Origin: a bacterium D16-76
GTDB taxonomy: Bacteria > Bacillota > Clostridia > Oscillospirales > Acutalibacteraceae
Assembly (NCBI GenBank): GCA_009917445.1
Contig: QZEE01000004.1
Location: 85,641-149,640 of the forward strand
Direction of reading: 5' to 3'
DNA: 64,000 nt
Below, piece after piece: positions 32,115-40,966 of this stretch (the first letter of the stretch is position 1; the number at the start of each line of letters is the position of its first letter). The notes beneath the pieces are model-generated. The model made no database searches. It was not told the origin of the DNA and saw only the letters and a list, made by a program, of their open reading frames with translations. The translations under genes and the position numbers were made by a program.

Positions 32115-33050
32115 ATGGACAGCAATTGGACAGAGATCAAAATCGAGATACCCGCCCGGGATGCGAACCGGGCGGGGGACATCGCCAACATGGTGGTGCC
32201 TTATGGCATTTATATGGAGGACTACTCCCATTTAGAAGAGGAAGCCCGGGAGATTGCCCATATCGACCTGATTGACGAGGAGCTTTTGCAGAAGGACCGG
32301 GACAAGGCGGTCATCCACGTGTATATCAGCCCAGAGGAAAACCCGGCCGAGGCGGTCTCCTTTTTGGGGGAGAGGTACAGGGCGGCGGGCATCCCTTTTG
32401 AAATTACCCAGGATACCTGCGCGGAGGAAGACTGGATCAACAATTGGAAGAAGTATTTTAAGCCTATGCCGGTGGGGGAAAAGCTGCTTATACGCCCCTT
32501 GTGGGAAGAGGATTACGACCCCCAGGGCCGCACGGTGCTGCACCTGGAGCCTGGTTTGGCCTTTGGCACCGGCACCCACGAGACCACCCGCCTGTGCTTG
32601 GAGCTGCTGGAGAAGTATATTGCCCCGGGTGTGGATTTTTTGGATATGGGCTGCGGCAGCGGCATCCTGTCTGTGGCGGCCCTGGCTTTGGGGGCGAGGG
32701 CGGCGGTGGGGGTGGATATTGACCCCTTGGCCGTAAAGACCGCTGTGGAGAACGCCCGGGTAAACGGCGTGGAGGGGCGTTTTACCGGCATATGCGGCAA
32801 CCTGGCCCAAAAGGTCACGGGTAAATTCCAGGTGGCCGCGGCCAACATTGTGGCGGATATCGTGATTTTATTGAGCCAGGACGCGCCGCGCTTTTTGTAC
32901 CCGGACAGTGTGTATATTGTCAGCGGCATTATTGACAGCCGCGAGGGGGACGTGCTGGATGCCCTTTCGGGCCGCTTTACGGTTTTGGAGCGCCGGGAGG
33001 AAAAGGGCTGGGTGGCTATGGCCCTGCGGCTGGACCCTGCCAGGGGGTAA
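32115..33050 (+). CDS. prmA: Ribosomal protein L11 methyltransferase
   Basis: A 311-residue SAM-dependent methyltransferase that trimethylates ribosomal protein L11. The N-terminal substrate-recognition domain carries DYSHLEEEAREIAHIDLIDEELL and CAEEDWINNWKKYFKP, the latter a PrmA signature. The catalytic domain has EPGLAFGTGTHETTRLCLE, SAM motif FLDMGCGSGILSVAAL (about residues 175-190) and AANIVADIV. AGAAAGGCGG precedes the ATG. It is divergent from the flippase gene with only 52 bp between, so both promoters must overlap. The usual partner rsmE is not adjacent. Confidence 0.95.
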   Translation: MDSNWTEIKIEIPARDANRAGDIANMVVPYGIYMEDYSHLEEEAREIAHIDLIDEELLQKDRDKAVIHVYISPEENPAEAVSFLGERYRAAGIPFEITQDTCAEEDWINNWKKYFKPMPVGEKLLIRPLWEEDYDPQGRTVLHLEPGLAFGTGTHETTRLCLELLEKYIAPGVDFLDMGCGSGILSVAALALGARAAVGVDIDPLAVKTAVENARVNGVEGRFTGICGNLAQKVTGKFQVAAANIVADIVILLSQDAPRFLYPDSVYIVSGIIDSREGDVLDALSGRFTVLERREEKGWVAMALRLDPARG

Positions 33051-33079
33051 GGCGGGGCTTTGCCCGCGCTTTTGGTGTT

Positions 33080-34333
33080 TTACGGGGATTCTTCCTGGAA
33101 GGGGAGGTTTTCGACTTCGGCCCGGGTCTGTTCGGTGTGCAGGTACGCGGAGGAGTACAGCACGACCCCGCTGCACTGGGCCGCTTGGGCGGCTTCGATC
33201 TGCCGGCGGATGATGTCGTCCGACAGCAGCCAGGTGCCCCCGTCGGCATCGGTGCCGGCTTTATAGAGCGCTAGGCCCGCGTAAAGGGAGAGCCCCTGGT
33301 GGCGGGGCAGGGCCTGCCACTGGGCCAGGGCTTCGGCGTAGCCCAGGGCCTGGTTTTCAAAGCTGTAGTAGAGCTGGGGGCAGATGTAGTCTACATACCC
33401 GGGGGAGGCGCACCAGGCTTTTACGTCGGCCCCCATGGCTTCGTCGTTTTGGATGTTCCCTTGGGGCGAGATGCCGAATACCGCCTGGGGCCGGGCTTTT
33501 TTTACCTTACGGTAGACCTCGGCCACCAGGGCGCTGATGTTGGCCTGCCGCCATTCCGGCAGGTCTAAGGGCGTTTCGACGGTTTCGACATAGAGGCCGT
33601 AGGCTTCGCCGTCCAGGGCGGGGTCTTCGGTTGGGTAGAAGTAGTCGTCAAAGTGGATGCCGTCTACGGGGTATTTTTCGGCGATCTCGGCGGCGCCGTC
33701 GGCGACCAGGCTGCGGACATAGGGGTAGGCGGGGTCCAGGTAGACGGCCCCTTCCCATTCCATGAAATAATAGGGGCAGTCGGCCTGCAGGGAGGCGTAG
33801 GGGCTGTCCGGCGACAGGGCGGCGGGGGTTTCGGCGGTTTTTACGCGCAGGGGGTTGATCCAGGCGTGGAACTCCATGCCCAGGCTGTGGGTGTATTCTA
33901 CCATAAAGGCCAGGGGGTCAAAGCCCGGGTCCTGGCCCTGCTGGCCGGTGAGCAGGTGGGACCAGGGGAAAAGGGACGAGGGGTAAAGCGAATCGCAGAA
34001 GGGGCGCACATGTACGAAAAGGGCGTTCAGGCCCATGGCCTTGGCTTCGTCGGCGATTTGCCGGAAATTCCCCTCAAAGGCGGCTTGGGTGTGCTCGGCC
34101 GCGGCCAGGGACATGTAGGGCACCCAGACCCCGGCCAGGGATTGCTGGGGGGATGGTCCTTTTGCTGTTATCTGGATTCCCCCTCCTATGGCGGCGCCTT
34201 GTTTTAAGTCTGGCAGGGCGGGCGCCTGGGGGCTTGCCTGGCGGCCGCCCAGCAGCCATACGGCGCCTACGGCCAGCACTAGGGAGAGCCATAAAAATAC
34301 ATAGCTGTGCTTCCTGGGGTCAAAACGCTTCAT
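33080..34333 (-). CDS. Membrane-anchored glycosyl-hydrolase-like protein (GHL10/DUF187 family)
   Basis: A 417-residue protein with an N-terminal membrane segment (about residues 11-29), then a TIM-barrel of the glycosyl-hydrolase-like 10 family. Blocks seen are GVWVPYMS, AKAMGLNALFVHVRPFCDSLYPSSLFPWS, LGMEFHAWINPLRV, YPVDGIHFDDYFYP and VDYICPQLYYSFEN. The DGIHFDDYFYP acidic pair is the likely active-site region. YngK-type relatives of Firmicutes are thought to act on cell-surface glycans. ATG 34333 follows GGAGGGACAGCCT on the minus strand. It converges with prmA. Confidence 0.9.
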   Translation of the reverse strand: MKRFDPRKHSYVFLWLSLVLAVGAVWLLGGRQASPQAPALPDLKQGAAIGGGIQITAKGPSPQQSLAGVWVPYMSLAAAEHTQAAFEGNFRQIADEAKAMGLNALFVHVRPFCDSLYPSSLFPWSHLLTGQQGQDPGFDPLAFMVEYTHSLGMEFHAWINPLRVKTAETPAALSPDSPYASLQADCPYYFMEWEGAVYLDPAYPYVRSLVADGAAEIAEKYPVDGIHFDDYFYPTEDPALDGEAYGLYVETVETPLDLPEWRQANISALVAEVYRKVKKARPQAVFGISPQGNIQNDEAMGADVKAWCASPGYVDYICPQLYYSFENQALGYAEALAQWQALPRHQGLSLYAGLALYKAGTDADGGTWLLSDDIIRRQIEAAQAAQCSGVVLYSSAYLHTEQTRAEVENLPFQEESP

Positions 34334-34462
34334 AGGCTGTCCCTCCATTGACAGTGCAGGATTTTTGAAGTACAATGGGCACATGCCCATACACAGTCTA
34401 TGCGCCCGCCGGGTGGGACATGCATGCGCCCCCGCCGGGCTTTTTCATCGAAAGGAGACACT

Positions 34463-35161
34463 ATGGAATACACCACCCTGCTTTTTGACGCCGACGGCAC
34501 TTTGCTGGATTTCCCCCGGGACATGGAAAATGCTTTCCAGGGCCTGTATGCCGCTTGTTTTGCGGGGCAGCGCCCTTACAGCCCTCAGATCCTGCAATGC
34601 TATGAGAAATGCAACGACCGCTGGTGGAAAAAGCTGGAACGGAGCCAGTGCACCAAGCCCCAGTTGTATGTGGGGCGGTTTTATGATTTTTTGCAGGAGA
34701 CCGGCCTTACCGGCGTGCCGGAAGAGCTGACGGTGGAATACTTCCGGCGGCTGGGGCAGGGGGGCGCGGTGTACCCTGGGGCTTTGGAGCTGGTGGAGAA
34801 GCTTTCGGGGAAATATGAGCTTTACATCGTTACCAATGGGAACGCGGCCACCCAGAAGACGCGGCTGGAAAACTCGGGCCTTTTGCGGTTTGTGAAGGAT
34901 TATTTTGTTTCGGAGGACGCCGGGGCCGCTAAGCCGGACCCCCGGTATTTTGATTATGTTTTCTCCCGCCTGCCCCACGTGGGGCGGAAGGAGAGCCTGG
35001 TTATTGGGGATTCCCTTACGTCGGACATCCAGGGGGCGGTAAACGCGGGGCTGGATTCCCTCTTTTACCATCCGGACGGGCCTGTGGGCAGCGCCGGGAA
35101 GCCGCCGTATACCTATGAGGCGGGCAGCTATGAGGCTATAGCGGGGATTTTGGGCCTATGA
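34463..35161 (+). CDS. HAD family 5'-nucleotidase, YjjG/YfnB type
   Basis: A 232-residue HAD-superfamily phosphatase. It has motif I FDADGTLLDF (nucleophile and acid Asp), a helical cap (about 15-90), motif II TNGN, motif III K in KPDPRYFDYVFSR and motif IV VIGDSLTSDIQGA. The cap and the SLTSDIQGA signature fit the YjjG pyrimidine nucleotidase group, which removes phosphate from nucleoside monophosphates including non-canonical ones. AAAGGAGACACT precedes the ATG. Its stop overlaps the response-regulator start by 4 bases (ATGA), so it leads a three-gene operon. Confidence 0.9.
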   Translation: MEYTTLLFDADGTLLDFPRDMENAFQGLYAACFAGQRPYSPQILQCYEKCNDRWWKKLERSQCTKPQLYVGRFYDFLQETGLTGVPEELTVEYFRRLGQGGAVYPGALELVEKLSGKYELYIVTNGNAATQKTRLENSGLLRFVKDYFVSEDAGAAKPDPRYFDYVFSRLPHVGRKESLVIGDSLTSDIQGAVNAGLDSLFYHPDGPVGSAGKPPYTYEAGSYEAIAGILGL

Positions 35162-35853
35162 CGTATAAGATTTTTTTGGTGGAAGACGACCCGGTGATTG
35201 CCCAGGCTGTGGCGGCCCATTTGACCATGTGGGGGTATGAGGTCCGGCCGGCCCAGGATTTAAGGCGGGTGGCAGAGGAATTTGCCGCTTTTGAGCCCCA
35301 TTTGGTCCTGCTGGACATTGGGCTGCCCCACCGCAGCGGCTACGACTGGTGCCGGGATATCCGCAGGCGGTCTAAGGTGCCGGTGGTGTTTTTGTCCAGC
35401 GCGTCGGAGAATATGGACATTATTACGGCTATGAACCTGGGGGGCGATGATTTTATCCCCAAGCCCTTTGACCTTTCGGTGCTTACCGCTAAGGTGCAGG
35501 CGGTGCTGCGGCGGGCCTATGACTTTGGCCTGGGCGCCAACCGGCTTGCCTGGGGCGGCGCCCAGGTGGATTTGGGCACGTCGGTGCTGCATGGCCCCCA
35601 GGGGCAATGCGAGCTGACCAGGAATGAGCTTCGCATTGCCCAGGTGCTTATGGAGAGCGGCGGGCATTTGGTCACCCGCCAGGATTTAATGGCAAGGCTG
35701 TGGGAAGATGAAAGCTTTGTGGATGACAACACCCTTACGGTAAATGTCTCGCGCCTGCGCCGCAAGCTGGAACAGGTGGGGCTGCGGGGCCTGCTGGCTA
35801 CCCGCAAGGGCCTGGGGTACCAGCTGGGGCAGGGGGGAGGGGAGCCGAAATGA
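35158..35853 (+). CDS. OmpR/PhoB family response regulator (BceR/GraR-like)
   Basis: A 231-residue two-domain regulator. The receiver domain has the acid pocket VEDD (residues 8-11), phospho-acceptor Asp53 (VLLDIGLP), and Lys of PKPF near 102. The C-terminal winged helix runs from about 130 to 225, with VNVSRLRRKLEQVG as recognition helix. The pair with the next gene resembles BceRS/GraRS systems that sense cell-wall antibiotics. Its start codon overlaps the upstream phosphatase gene by ATGA, and its end overlaps the kinase gene the same way. Confidence 0.94.
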   Translation: MTYKIFLVEDDPVIAQAVAAHLTMWGYEVRPAQDLRRVAEEFAAFEPHLVLLDIGLPHRSGYDWCRDIRRRSKVPVVFLSSASENMDIITAMNLGGDDFIPKPFDLSVLTAKVQAVLRRAYDFGLGANRLAWGGAQVDLGTSVLHGPQGQCELTRNELRIAQVLMESGGHLVTRQDLMARLWEDESFVDDNTLTVNVSRLRRKLEQVGLRGLLATRKGLGYQLGQGGGEPK

Positions 35854-36842
35854 AGGCCCTTTTCTCCTATATTAAGGAGCGCGCCTGGGTGCCGCTGTCT
35901 GGTTTGGCGCTGGCGGCTGTGGCGGCGTTCCTGTTTTATCTTTACGATCTGCCTTTTGCGGCGCTGGGGTATATCCTCTTGGTGACGGGGGTGGTGGGGC
36001 TGCTGTTTTTTGCTGTGCCCGGCTATGTGCGCTACGCCCGGCGGGTGGGCCGTTATGCCCAGATGCGGGAAAACCTGGAAGCCCTCCCCAGCCCCATGCC
36101 GGAAGGGGGGCCTTTGGCAGAAGCCCTGCTGCTGGAAAGCGTGGGGGCCCTGCGGGCCCGCATGCAGGAGATGGAAGCGGCCCACCAGCGGCAGCAGGAG
36201 GACATGCTGGCGTACTATACTTTGTGGGTGCACCAGATCAAGACGCCTATGGCGGCCATGCGTTTGATTTTGCAGGGCCAGCCCCAGCCGGACGGCAGCG
36301 CCGTGAGCCAGGAGCTTTTTAAGATCGAACGTTATGTGGAGATGGTTTTGGGGTACCTGCGCTTGGAGACGATCTCGCAGGACTTGTGCTTTGAGCCCTG
36401 CGACATGCGGCGGCTGGCGGCCCGGGCGGCCAAGAAGTTCGCGCCCCAGTTTATTTATAAGAAGCTGGCGTTTACTTTAGGGGATTTTGAGCTAAAAGCC
36501 GTTACGGATGAAAAGTGGATGCTGTTTGTGCTGGAGCAGCTGTTTTCCAACGCGGTCAAGTATACCCATACCGGCGGGGTGGCGGTTTCGGTAGAGGCGG
36601 GGGAGGTGCTGGTGGTCCGGGACACAGGGGTGGGCATTGCGCCGGAGGACCTGCCTCGGATTTTCCAGCGGGGCTTTACAGGGCAGAATGGCCGGAAGGA
36701 GGGGGCTTCTACTGGCTTGGGCCTTTACTTGGTAAAGCGGGTGCTGGATACTTTACAGACCCCCATTGAGATACGCCCGGCCGCAGGGCGCGGTACGGAG
36801 GTGCGCCTTTTTCTGGGCAGGGGGCCTGTCCCCCGGGATTAG
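35850..36842 (+). CDS. Intramembrane-sensing sensor histidine kinase (BceS/GraS-like)
   Basis: A 330-residue kinase with two membrane helices near the start (about 13-31 and 38-58) and almost no outside loop, as in BceS-type kinases. The phospho-acceptor is His128 in TLWVHQIKTPMAAMRL. Catalytic boxes are N (LEQLFSNAVKYT), G1 (VVRDTGVGI) and G2 (STGLGLYLVKRVL). BceS kinases normally signal through a BceAB transporter next door; none follows here, so the partner must be elsewhere (a permease-ATPase pair lies at the start of this window). Overlaps the regulator gene by ATGA. Confidence 0.93.
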   Translation: MKALFSYIKERAWVPLSGLALAAVAAFLFYLYDLPFAALGYILLVTGVVGLLFFAVPGYVRYARRVGRYAQMRENLEALPSPMPEGGPLAEALLLESVGALRARMQEMEAAHQRQQEDMLAYYTLWVHQIKTPMAAMRLILQGQPQPDGSAVSQELFKIERYVEMVLGYLRLETISQDLCFEPCDMRRLAARAAKKFAPQFIYKKLAFTLGDFELKAVTDEKWMLFVLEQLFSNAVKYTHTGGVAVSVEAGEVLVVRDTGVGIAPEDLPRIFQRGFTGQNGRKEGASTGLGLYLVKRVLDTLQTPIEIRPAAGRGTEVRLFLGRGPVPRD

Positions 36843-36904
36843 GGGATGTTTGCGTTTTGCATTTTAGTGTGCGGCTTGGGATGCTTGCGGTGCGCTTTTG
36901 CCCA

Positions 36905-36934
36905 TTGAAATCCTTGGCTGGTCTATGTTATAAT
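36905..36934 (+). promoter_or_regulatory. Promoter of the HAD/MATE unit
   Basis: TTGAAA (36905-36910) and TATAAT (36929-36934) with 18-bp spacing. A second TATAAT-like element lies at 37024-37029. Confidence 0.6.
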
Positions 36935-36940
36935 GTCTGC

Positions 36941-37072
36941 AAAGCAGAGATTCGGAGTTTCCCTTGGCTGTGCAAGAGCCGCCCTTGCTTCGTAAGGTAC
37001 CGGAAAACTCCAAGCAGATTTATGCTATAATAGGTTTTAAACGCGGCTATGGGGCGTGGATAAGGAGGAAAT
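36941..37072 (+). promoter_or_regulatory. Structured 5' leader, possible cis-regulatory RNA
   Basis: The leader holds a closing helix GGAGTTT (36954-36960) / AAACTCC (37005-37011), enclosing GGCT-gtgcaag-AGCC and CCTT-gcttcgt-AAGG small stems, a three-way-junction layout about 65 nt long. I could not match it to a known riboswitch class. A TATAAT further down suggests a second promoter inside it. Confidence 0.4.
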
Positions 37073-37768
37073 ATGATCAAGTGCGCGATATTTGACGCGG
37101 ACGGCACCCTGCTGGATTCTATGGGCATGTGGCGGGATATCACCTATGAATACGCGGAGGAAAAAGGGATAGTGGCGCCTGCGGACCTGCACCACACCAT
37201 CAACCGCCTGAGCATGGAACAGTGCGCCGACATGTACCGCAGTTTGGGTGTAGCGGGTACCACGGAACAGGTGTTGGAGGAATTGGCGGCCTGTGCCTAT
37301 AGCGGCTACCGCACCCGGGTAGGGGAGAAGCCACGGGCAGGGGAGTTTTTGCGCCTGCTGGCTGAAAACCGGATAGGGGTGGCGGTGGCTACGGCCTCGC
37401 AGACAAAGGGGGTGCGGGCGGCTTTGGACCGCCTGGGGATGCTGCCTTATGTGGAGCTGCTGGTGAGCTGTACCGAAATCGGCAAAAGCAAAGAGTACCC
37501 GGACATCTTTTTGCATTGCGCCAAGGCTTTTGGGGCTGGGCCTGAAGAGTGCGTGGTGTTTGAGGATTCGCCCTATGCCATGGAAACGGCGAAAAAGGCG
37601 GGGTTCCCTGTAGTGGCTGTAGAGGACGAAAGCGCCCGGCATCTGCAAAAGCAGGCGGAGGCCGCGTGCAGCCGGCGCATTGCCGGGTACGGCGTACTGA
37701 TTGAAGAGCTTACCCCTGCGGGCGAGGCCTTTGCCCAAGCGTTGGAGGCCGGCTTGCATCAAACCTAA
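37073..37768 (+). CDS. HAD family hydrolase, beta-phosphoglucomutase-like
   Basis: A 231-residue HAD phosphatase with a helical cap. It shows motif I IFDADGTLLDSMGMW, the cap RLSMEQCADMYRSLG, motif II TASQ, lysine in the KSKEYPDIFLHCAKAFG motif and VVFEDSPYAMETAKKAGFPVVAVED as motif IV. The sequence is of the phosphatase/phosphomutase group that acts on sugar phosphates or nucleotides; the substrate is not evident. AAGGAGGAAAT precedes the ATG. It is 25 bases upstream of a MATE exporter and is probably cotranscribed. Confidence 0.9.
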   Translation: MIKCAIFDADGTLLDSMGMWRDITYEYAEEKGIVAPADLHHTINRLSMEQCADMYRSLGVAGTTEQVLEELAACAYSGYRTRVGEKPRAGEFLRLLAENRIGVAVATASQTKGVRAALDRLGMLPYVELLVSCTEIGKSKEYPDIFLHCAKAFGAGPEECVVFEDSPYAMETAKKAGFPVVAVEDESARHLQKQAEAACSRRIAGYGVLIEELTPAGEAFAQALEAGLHQT

Positions 37769-37793
37769 AACAAAGGAGTTAACCACCGTTATT

Positions 37794-39191
37794 ATGTCTA
37801 CTTTCCGTAAAAAATATATAGGGGACCGCGCTTTTTACATGGCGGTCATCCTGCTTATTGTGCCTATGATTGTCCAGCAGGGCATTACCCAGTTTGTAAA
37901 CCTTTTGGACAACGTTATGGTGGGCCGCCTGGGCACCAACCCCATGTCCGGCGTAGCCATTGTCAACCAGCTTATTTTTATTTTCAACCTTACGATTTTT
38001 GGGGGCCTTTCCGGGGCGTCGATTTTTGGGGCGCAGTTCTACGGCAAGGGGGACCAGGCTGGCCTGCGCCATTCCTTCCGGTTCCGGCTGCTGTTCGGCG
38101 TGGGGGTGACGGCCGTGGGCCTGGCGATTTTCCTGCTGTTTGACGAGCCCCTTCTCCATCTTTACTTAAATAAGGAGAATTCCTCGGCAGAGGACATTGC
38201 CGCTACCCTGGGCTTTGCCAGGGAGTACATGCGGGTCATGCTGTGGGGCCTGGCGCCTTTTATGGTGGTGCAGGTATTTTCCAGCGCTTTAAAGGACATG
38301 CGGGAGACCTTTTCGCCCATGATGGCCAGTGTGATTTCCATTTCTGTCAACCTGGTGCTCAACTATTTGCTGATTTTCGGCAGCTTCGGCTTCCCGAAAA
38401 TGGGGGTGCGGGGCGCGGCGCTGGCTACGGTTATTGCGCGGTATTTGGAGATGCTTTACCTGGTGGTTTATGCTTTGCGCCGCAAAAAGAAATTCCTTTT
38501 CCTGCAGGGGGCGTTTAAGAGCATGCATGTGCCGTTGCCGCTGGTGAAAAAAATCACCATTACGGGCACGCCTTTGCTGCTTAATGAAACTTTCTGGTCT
38601 ATGGGCATGGCGGCTATCAACATGTGCTACGCCACCCGGGGGCTTACAGCGGTGGCGGCCACCAACATCAGCAGCACGGTGAACAACCTGTTCTCCATTA
38701 TTTTGATGACGATGGGCAATGCCGTAGGCATTATGGCCGGGCAGATGCTGGGCGCCAACGACATTGATGGGGCCAAGGACACGGTGCGCAAGGTGATGTT
38801 TTTTGCGGTGTCCTGCTGTGTTGTTACCGGGGGGCTGATGGCGGTTTGCTCGCCGCTGATCCCGCACATCTACAACACAGAGGAAGCAGTGCGGCATACG
38901 GCCACCCAGCTGTTGATCATCTGCGGGTGCTTCCAGCCCCTAAATTCCTTTGTGAACTGTGCGTATTTCACCATACGCTCGGGGGGCAAGACCTTTATCA
39001 CCTTCTTATTTGACTGCGTGTTTACCTGGGTGGTGTGCCTGCCCATTGCCTTTGGCCTTAGCCACTTTACCCAGCTGAGCGTGGTGTGGGTGTTCTTCTT
39101 CGTGTCCTGCGCGGACATTATCAAGGTGGTTATCGGGGCGTTTATGCTTAAGTCCGGCGTGTGGGCTAAAAACGTGGTAAATGAAACCTAA
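37794..39191 (+). CDS. MATE family multidrug/sodium antiporter
   Basis: A 465-residue membrane protein with about 12 helices in two homologous halves. Each half has the family's pattern (LIVPMIVQQGITQFVNLLDNVMVGRLG at the start, TGTPLLLNETFWSMGMAAINMCYA in the second). MATE proteins expel cationic compounds using sodium or proton gradients. The ATG at 37794 has AAAGGAG 15 bases upstream, so translation may depend on coupling to the previous gene. It closes the HAD/MATE unit. A gene-free, repeat-bearing stretch follows. Confidence 0.92.
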   Translation: MSTFRKKYIGDRAFYMAVILLIVPMIVQQGITQFVNLLDNVMVGRLGTNPMSGVAIVNQLIFIFNLTIFGGLSGASIFGAQFYGKGDQAGLRHSFRFRLLFGVGVTAVGLAIFLLFDEPLLHLYLNKENSSAEDIAATLGFAREYMRVMLWGLAPFMVVQVFSSALKDMRETFSPMMASVISISVNLVLNYLLIFGSFGFPKMGVRGAALATVIARYLEMLYLVVYALRRKKKFLFLQGAFKSMHVPLPLVKKITITGTPLLLNETFWSMGMAAINMCYATRGLTAVAATNISSTVNNLFSIILMTMGNAVGIMAGQMLGANDIDGAKDTVRKVMFFAVSCCVVTGGLMAVCSPLIPHIYNTEEAVRHTATQLLIICGCFQPLNSFVNCAYFTIRSGGKTFITFLFDCVFTWVVCLPIAFGLSHFTQLSVVWVFFFVSCADIIKVVIGAFMLKSGVWAKNVVNET

Positions 39192-39546
39192 AGCCTAGCG
39201 TCGGTTCTAAAACCCCGAAACACCCTCTTTACGTCTAAAATGGACGGCCCCTGCGTCAAAAAACCTCGAAAGGTGACAGCCTTTCCTGCGGTTTTTCCCT
39301 TGGATTCATTCCATTTTAGACAAAAATCCCGTCATTTCCCCGGTTTTAAAACAGACTCTAGAGAAATTCAGAGGAAAAAATACCAAAGGAAACCCCGCCG
39401 CAAACGCGGGCCGCAGCCCTACCCCCCGCACCACCCCGCGCGCGCGGAAGCGAAGCGTGGGATCCTTAAGGGCCGGGGCCCTTAAGCGGGGTTTGGGGCA
39501 GAGCCCCAAGGCCTAAAAAAGCGGCGGCCAAAAGGAGTGGATTACT
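39192..39546. repeat. Gene-free stretch with composite palindromic repeat
   Basis: The first 200 bases show nothing I can assign. From 39440 on, GGAAGCGAAGCGTGGGATCCTTAA, then CTTAAGGGCC-gg-GGCCCTTAAG (39465-39486) and TTTGGGGC-aga-GCCCCAA (39492-39510), match the repeat near 5985-6115 in order and sequence. Confidence 0.55.
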
Positions 39547-40491
39547 GTGAAAATTGTACTGCTAGGGGAGCCTATGGGCTTGTTTATGGCGAACGAGGCT
39601 GGGGCTATACAGGATGTGAAGACCTTTACCGCGTCTATTGCGGGGGCGGAATACAACGTGGCTGTGGGATTGGCTAGGCTGGGCCATACGCCGGCTTACT
39701 GTACCCGGCTGGGGTATGACCCTATGGGGGAAAAAATCCTGGCGGGCCTGCGGCAGAACGGCATCTCTACAGATTTGGTGATGCAGGTGGAGGACGAGCT
39801 TACGGGCTTTATGATGAAAAGCTCTACCCAGCAGGGGGACCCGGATATTGCATACTACCGTAAGGGCTCGGCTGCGTCTAAAATCAGCCCCCACGATATT
39901 GACGCCTTGGATCTGTACGGCTGTGAGAGGCTGCATGTGACGGGCATTTTCCCGGCGGTGTCTGCGAGCGCCCTTTCGGCTACGAAGCGGCTGATCAGCC
40001 GGGCCCAGGCTTTGGGTATCCCTTATTCCTTTGACCCCAACCTGCGCCCCCAGCTGTGGGCGGATAAAAAACAGATGATCGATACCCTGAACAGCCTGGC
40101 CCAAGGGGCGGAAACGGTATTGCCCGGTATTGGCGAGGGCAGGCAGCTTACCGGCCGGGAAGACCCGGAGGGCATTGCGGATTTTTACCATGCCATGGGC
40201 GTGAAAAACGTGGTGGTCAAGCTGGGGGCCGGCGGGGCGTTTTACTCGGAAAAGGGCGGGGCCCGCGGGGTCTCTGCGGGCTTCCCGGTGGAAACGATTG
40301 TGGATACCGTAGGGGCAGGGGACGGCTTTGCCGCCGGGGTGGTAAGCGCCCTGGCCGAAGGGGAGACTTTGGAACAGGCGGCCTTTAGGGGCAATGTGAT
40401 CGGGGCTATCCAAATCACCCACAAGAGCGATAACGAGGGGTTGCCGACCCGGGAGGAGCTGGGGAGGATTATCCTCTCTGGCAAGGCGTAG
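39547..40491 (+). CDS. PfkB family carbohydrate kinase, 2-keto-3-deoxygluconate kinase-like
   Basis: A 314-residue sugar kinase. It has the N-terminal GEPMGLFMANEAGAIQDVKTFTASIAGAEYNVAVGLARLG, the glycine-rich AG motif of ribokinases, and the C-terminal ATP/catalytic signature DTVGAGDGFAAGVVSAL (about residues 252-268) with the catalytic Asp. The start block is typical of KdgK, which phosphorylates 2-keto-3-deoxygluconate in uronic-acid breakdown; an aldolase is not nearby, so other ketoses are possible. Start is GTG 39547, after AAAGGAGTGG. Confidence 0.88.
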   Translation: MKIVLLGEPMGLFMANEAGAIQDVKTFTASIAGAEYNVAVGLARLGHTPAYCTRLGYDPMGEKILAGLRQNGISTDLVMQVEDELTGFMMKSSTQQGDPDIAYYRKGSAASKISPHDIDALDLYGCERLHVTGIFPAVSASALSATKRLISRAQALGIPYSFDPNLRPQLWADKKQMIDTLNSLAQGAETVLPGIGEGRQLTGREDPEGIADFYHAMGVKNVVVKLGAGGAFYSEKGGARGVSAGFPVETIVDTVGAGDGFAAGVVSALAEGETLEQAAFRGNVIGAIQITHKSDNEGLPTREELGRIILSGKA

Positions 40492-40502
40492 GGCGGCGCC
40501 AG

Positions 40503-40937
40503 ATGGAAAAGAAAGGCGGGAGCTGCTTGGAGATAAACCAGGAAAAATTAGTAGAGGAAGCCCTTTGCGCACGGCAGCGGGCTTATGTGCCGTATTCCCA
40601 TTTTGCTGTGGGCGCGGCCCTGCTTTGCGGGGACGGCACCTTGTACCACGGCGCAAACATCGAGTGCGCTTCGTACCCCGGAACAAATTGCGCTGAGCGC
40701 ACCGCCGTTTTCAAGGCGGTCAGCGAGGGCCGGCGGGATTTTGCCGCTATAGCGGTAGTGGGCGGGCCGGAAGGGCAGGAGCCTGCCTCCATTTGCCCGC
40801 CGTGTGGCATATGCAGGCAGGTTTTGCGGGAGTTTTGCCAGGACAGCTTCCTTGTTATCCTTTCGGACGGCCGAGAAATCAAAACCTATACCCTGGGGGA
40901 GCTGCTGCCCTGTTCCTTTGGGCCGGAAAACCTGTAG
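40503..40937 (+). CDS. cdd: Cytidine deaminase
   Basis: A 144-residue zinc enzyme that deaminates cytidine and deoxycytidine to uridines. It shows NIECASYPGTNCAERTAVFKA with the catalytic Glu and first Cys, and CPPCGICRQVLREF with the two other zinc cysteines, i.e. the tetrameric three-cysteine type. ATG 40503 lacks a clear ribosome site; a TTG at 40527 with AAAGGCGGGAG upstream would give the standard 136-residue length and may be the true start. It is followed by dCMP deaminase in a pyrimidine-salvage cluster. Confidence 0.93.
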   Translation: MEKKGGSCLEINQEKLVEEALCARQRAYVPYSHFAVGAALLCGDGTLYHGANIECASYPGTNCAERTAVFKAVSEGRRDFAAIAVVGGPEGQEPASICPPCGICRQVLREFCQDSFLVILSDGREIKTYTLGELLPCSFGPENL

Positions 40938-40966
40938 GGCGCATGGACACAAAAGGAGGGAACCCT

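Noticed and set aside
30357..32231. 624-codon minus-strand frame over the flippase gene
   Set aside because: Same strand as the flippase but another frame; proline/arginine-rich without motifs, while the flippase frame has 14 helices and a ribosome site.
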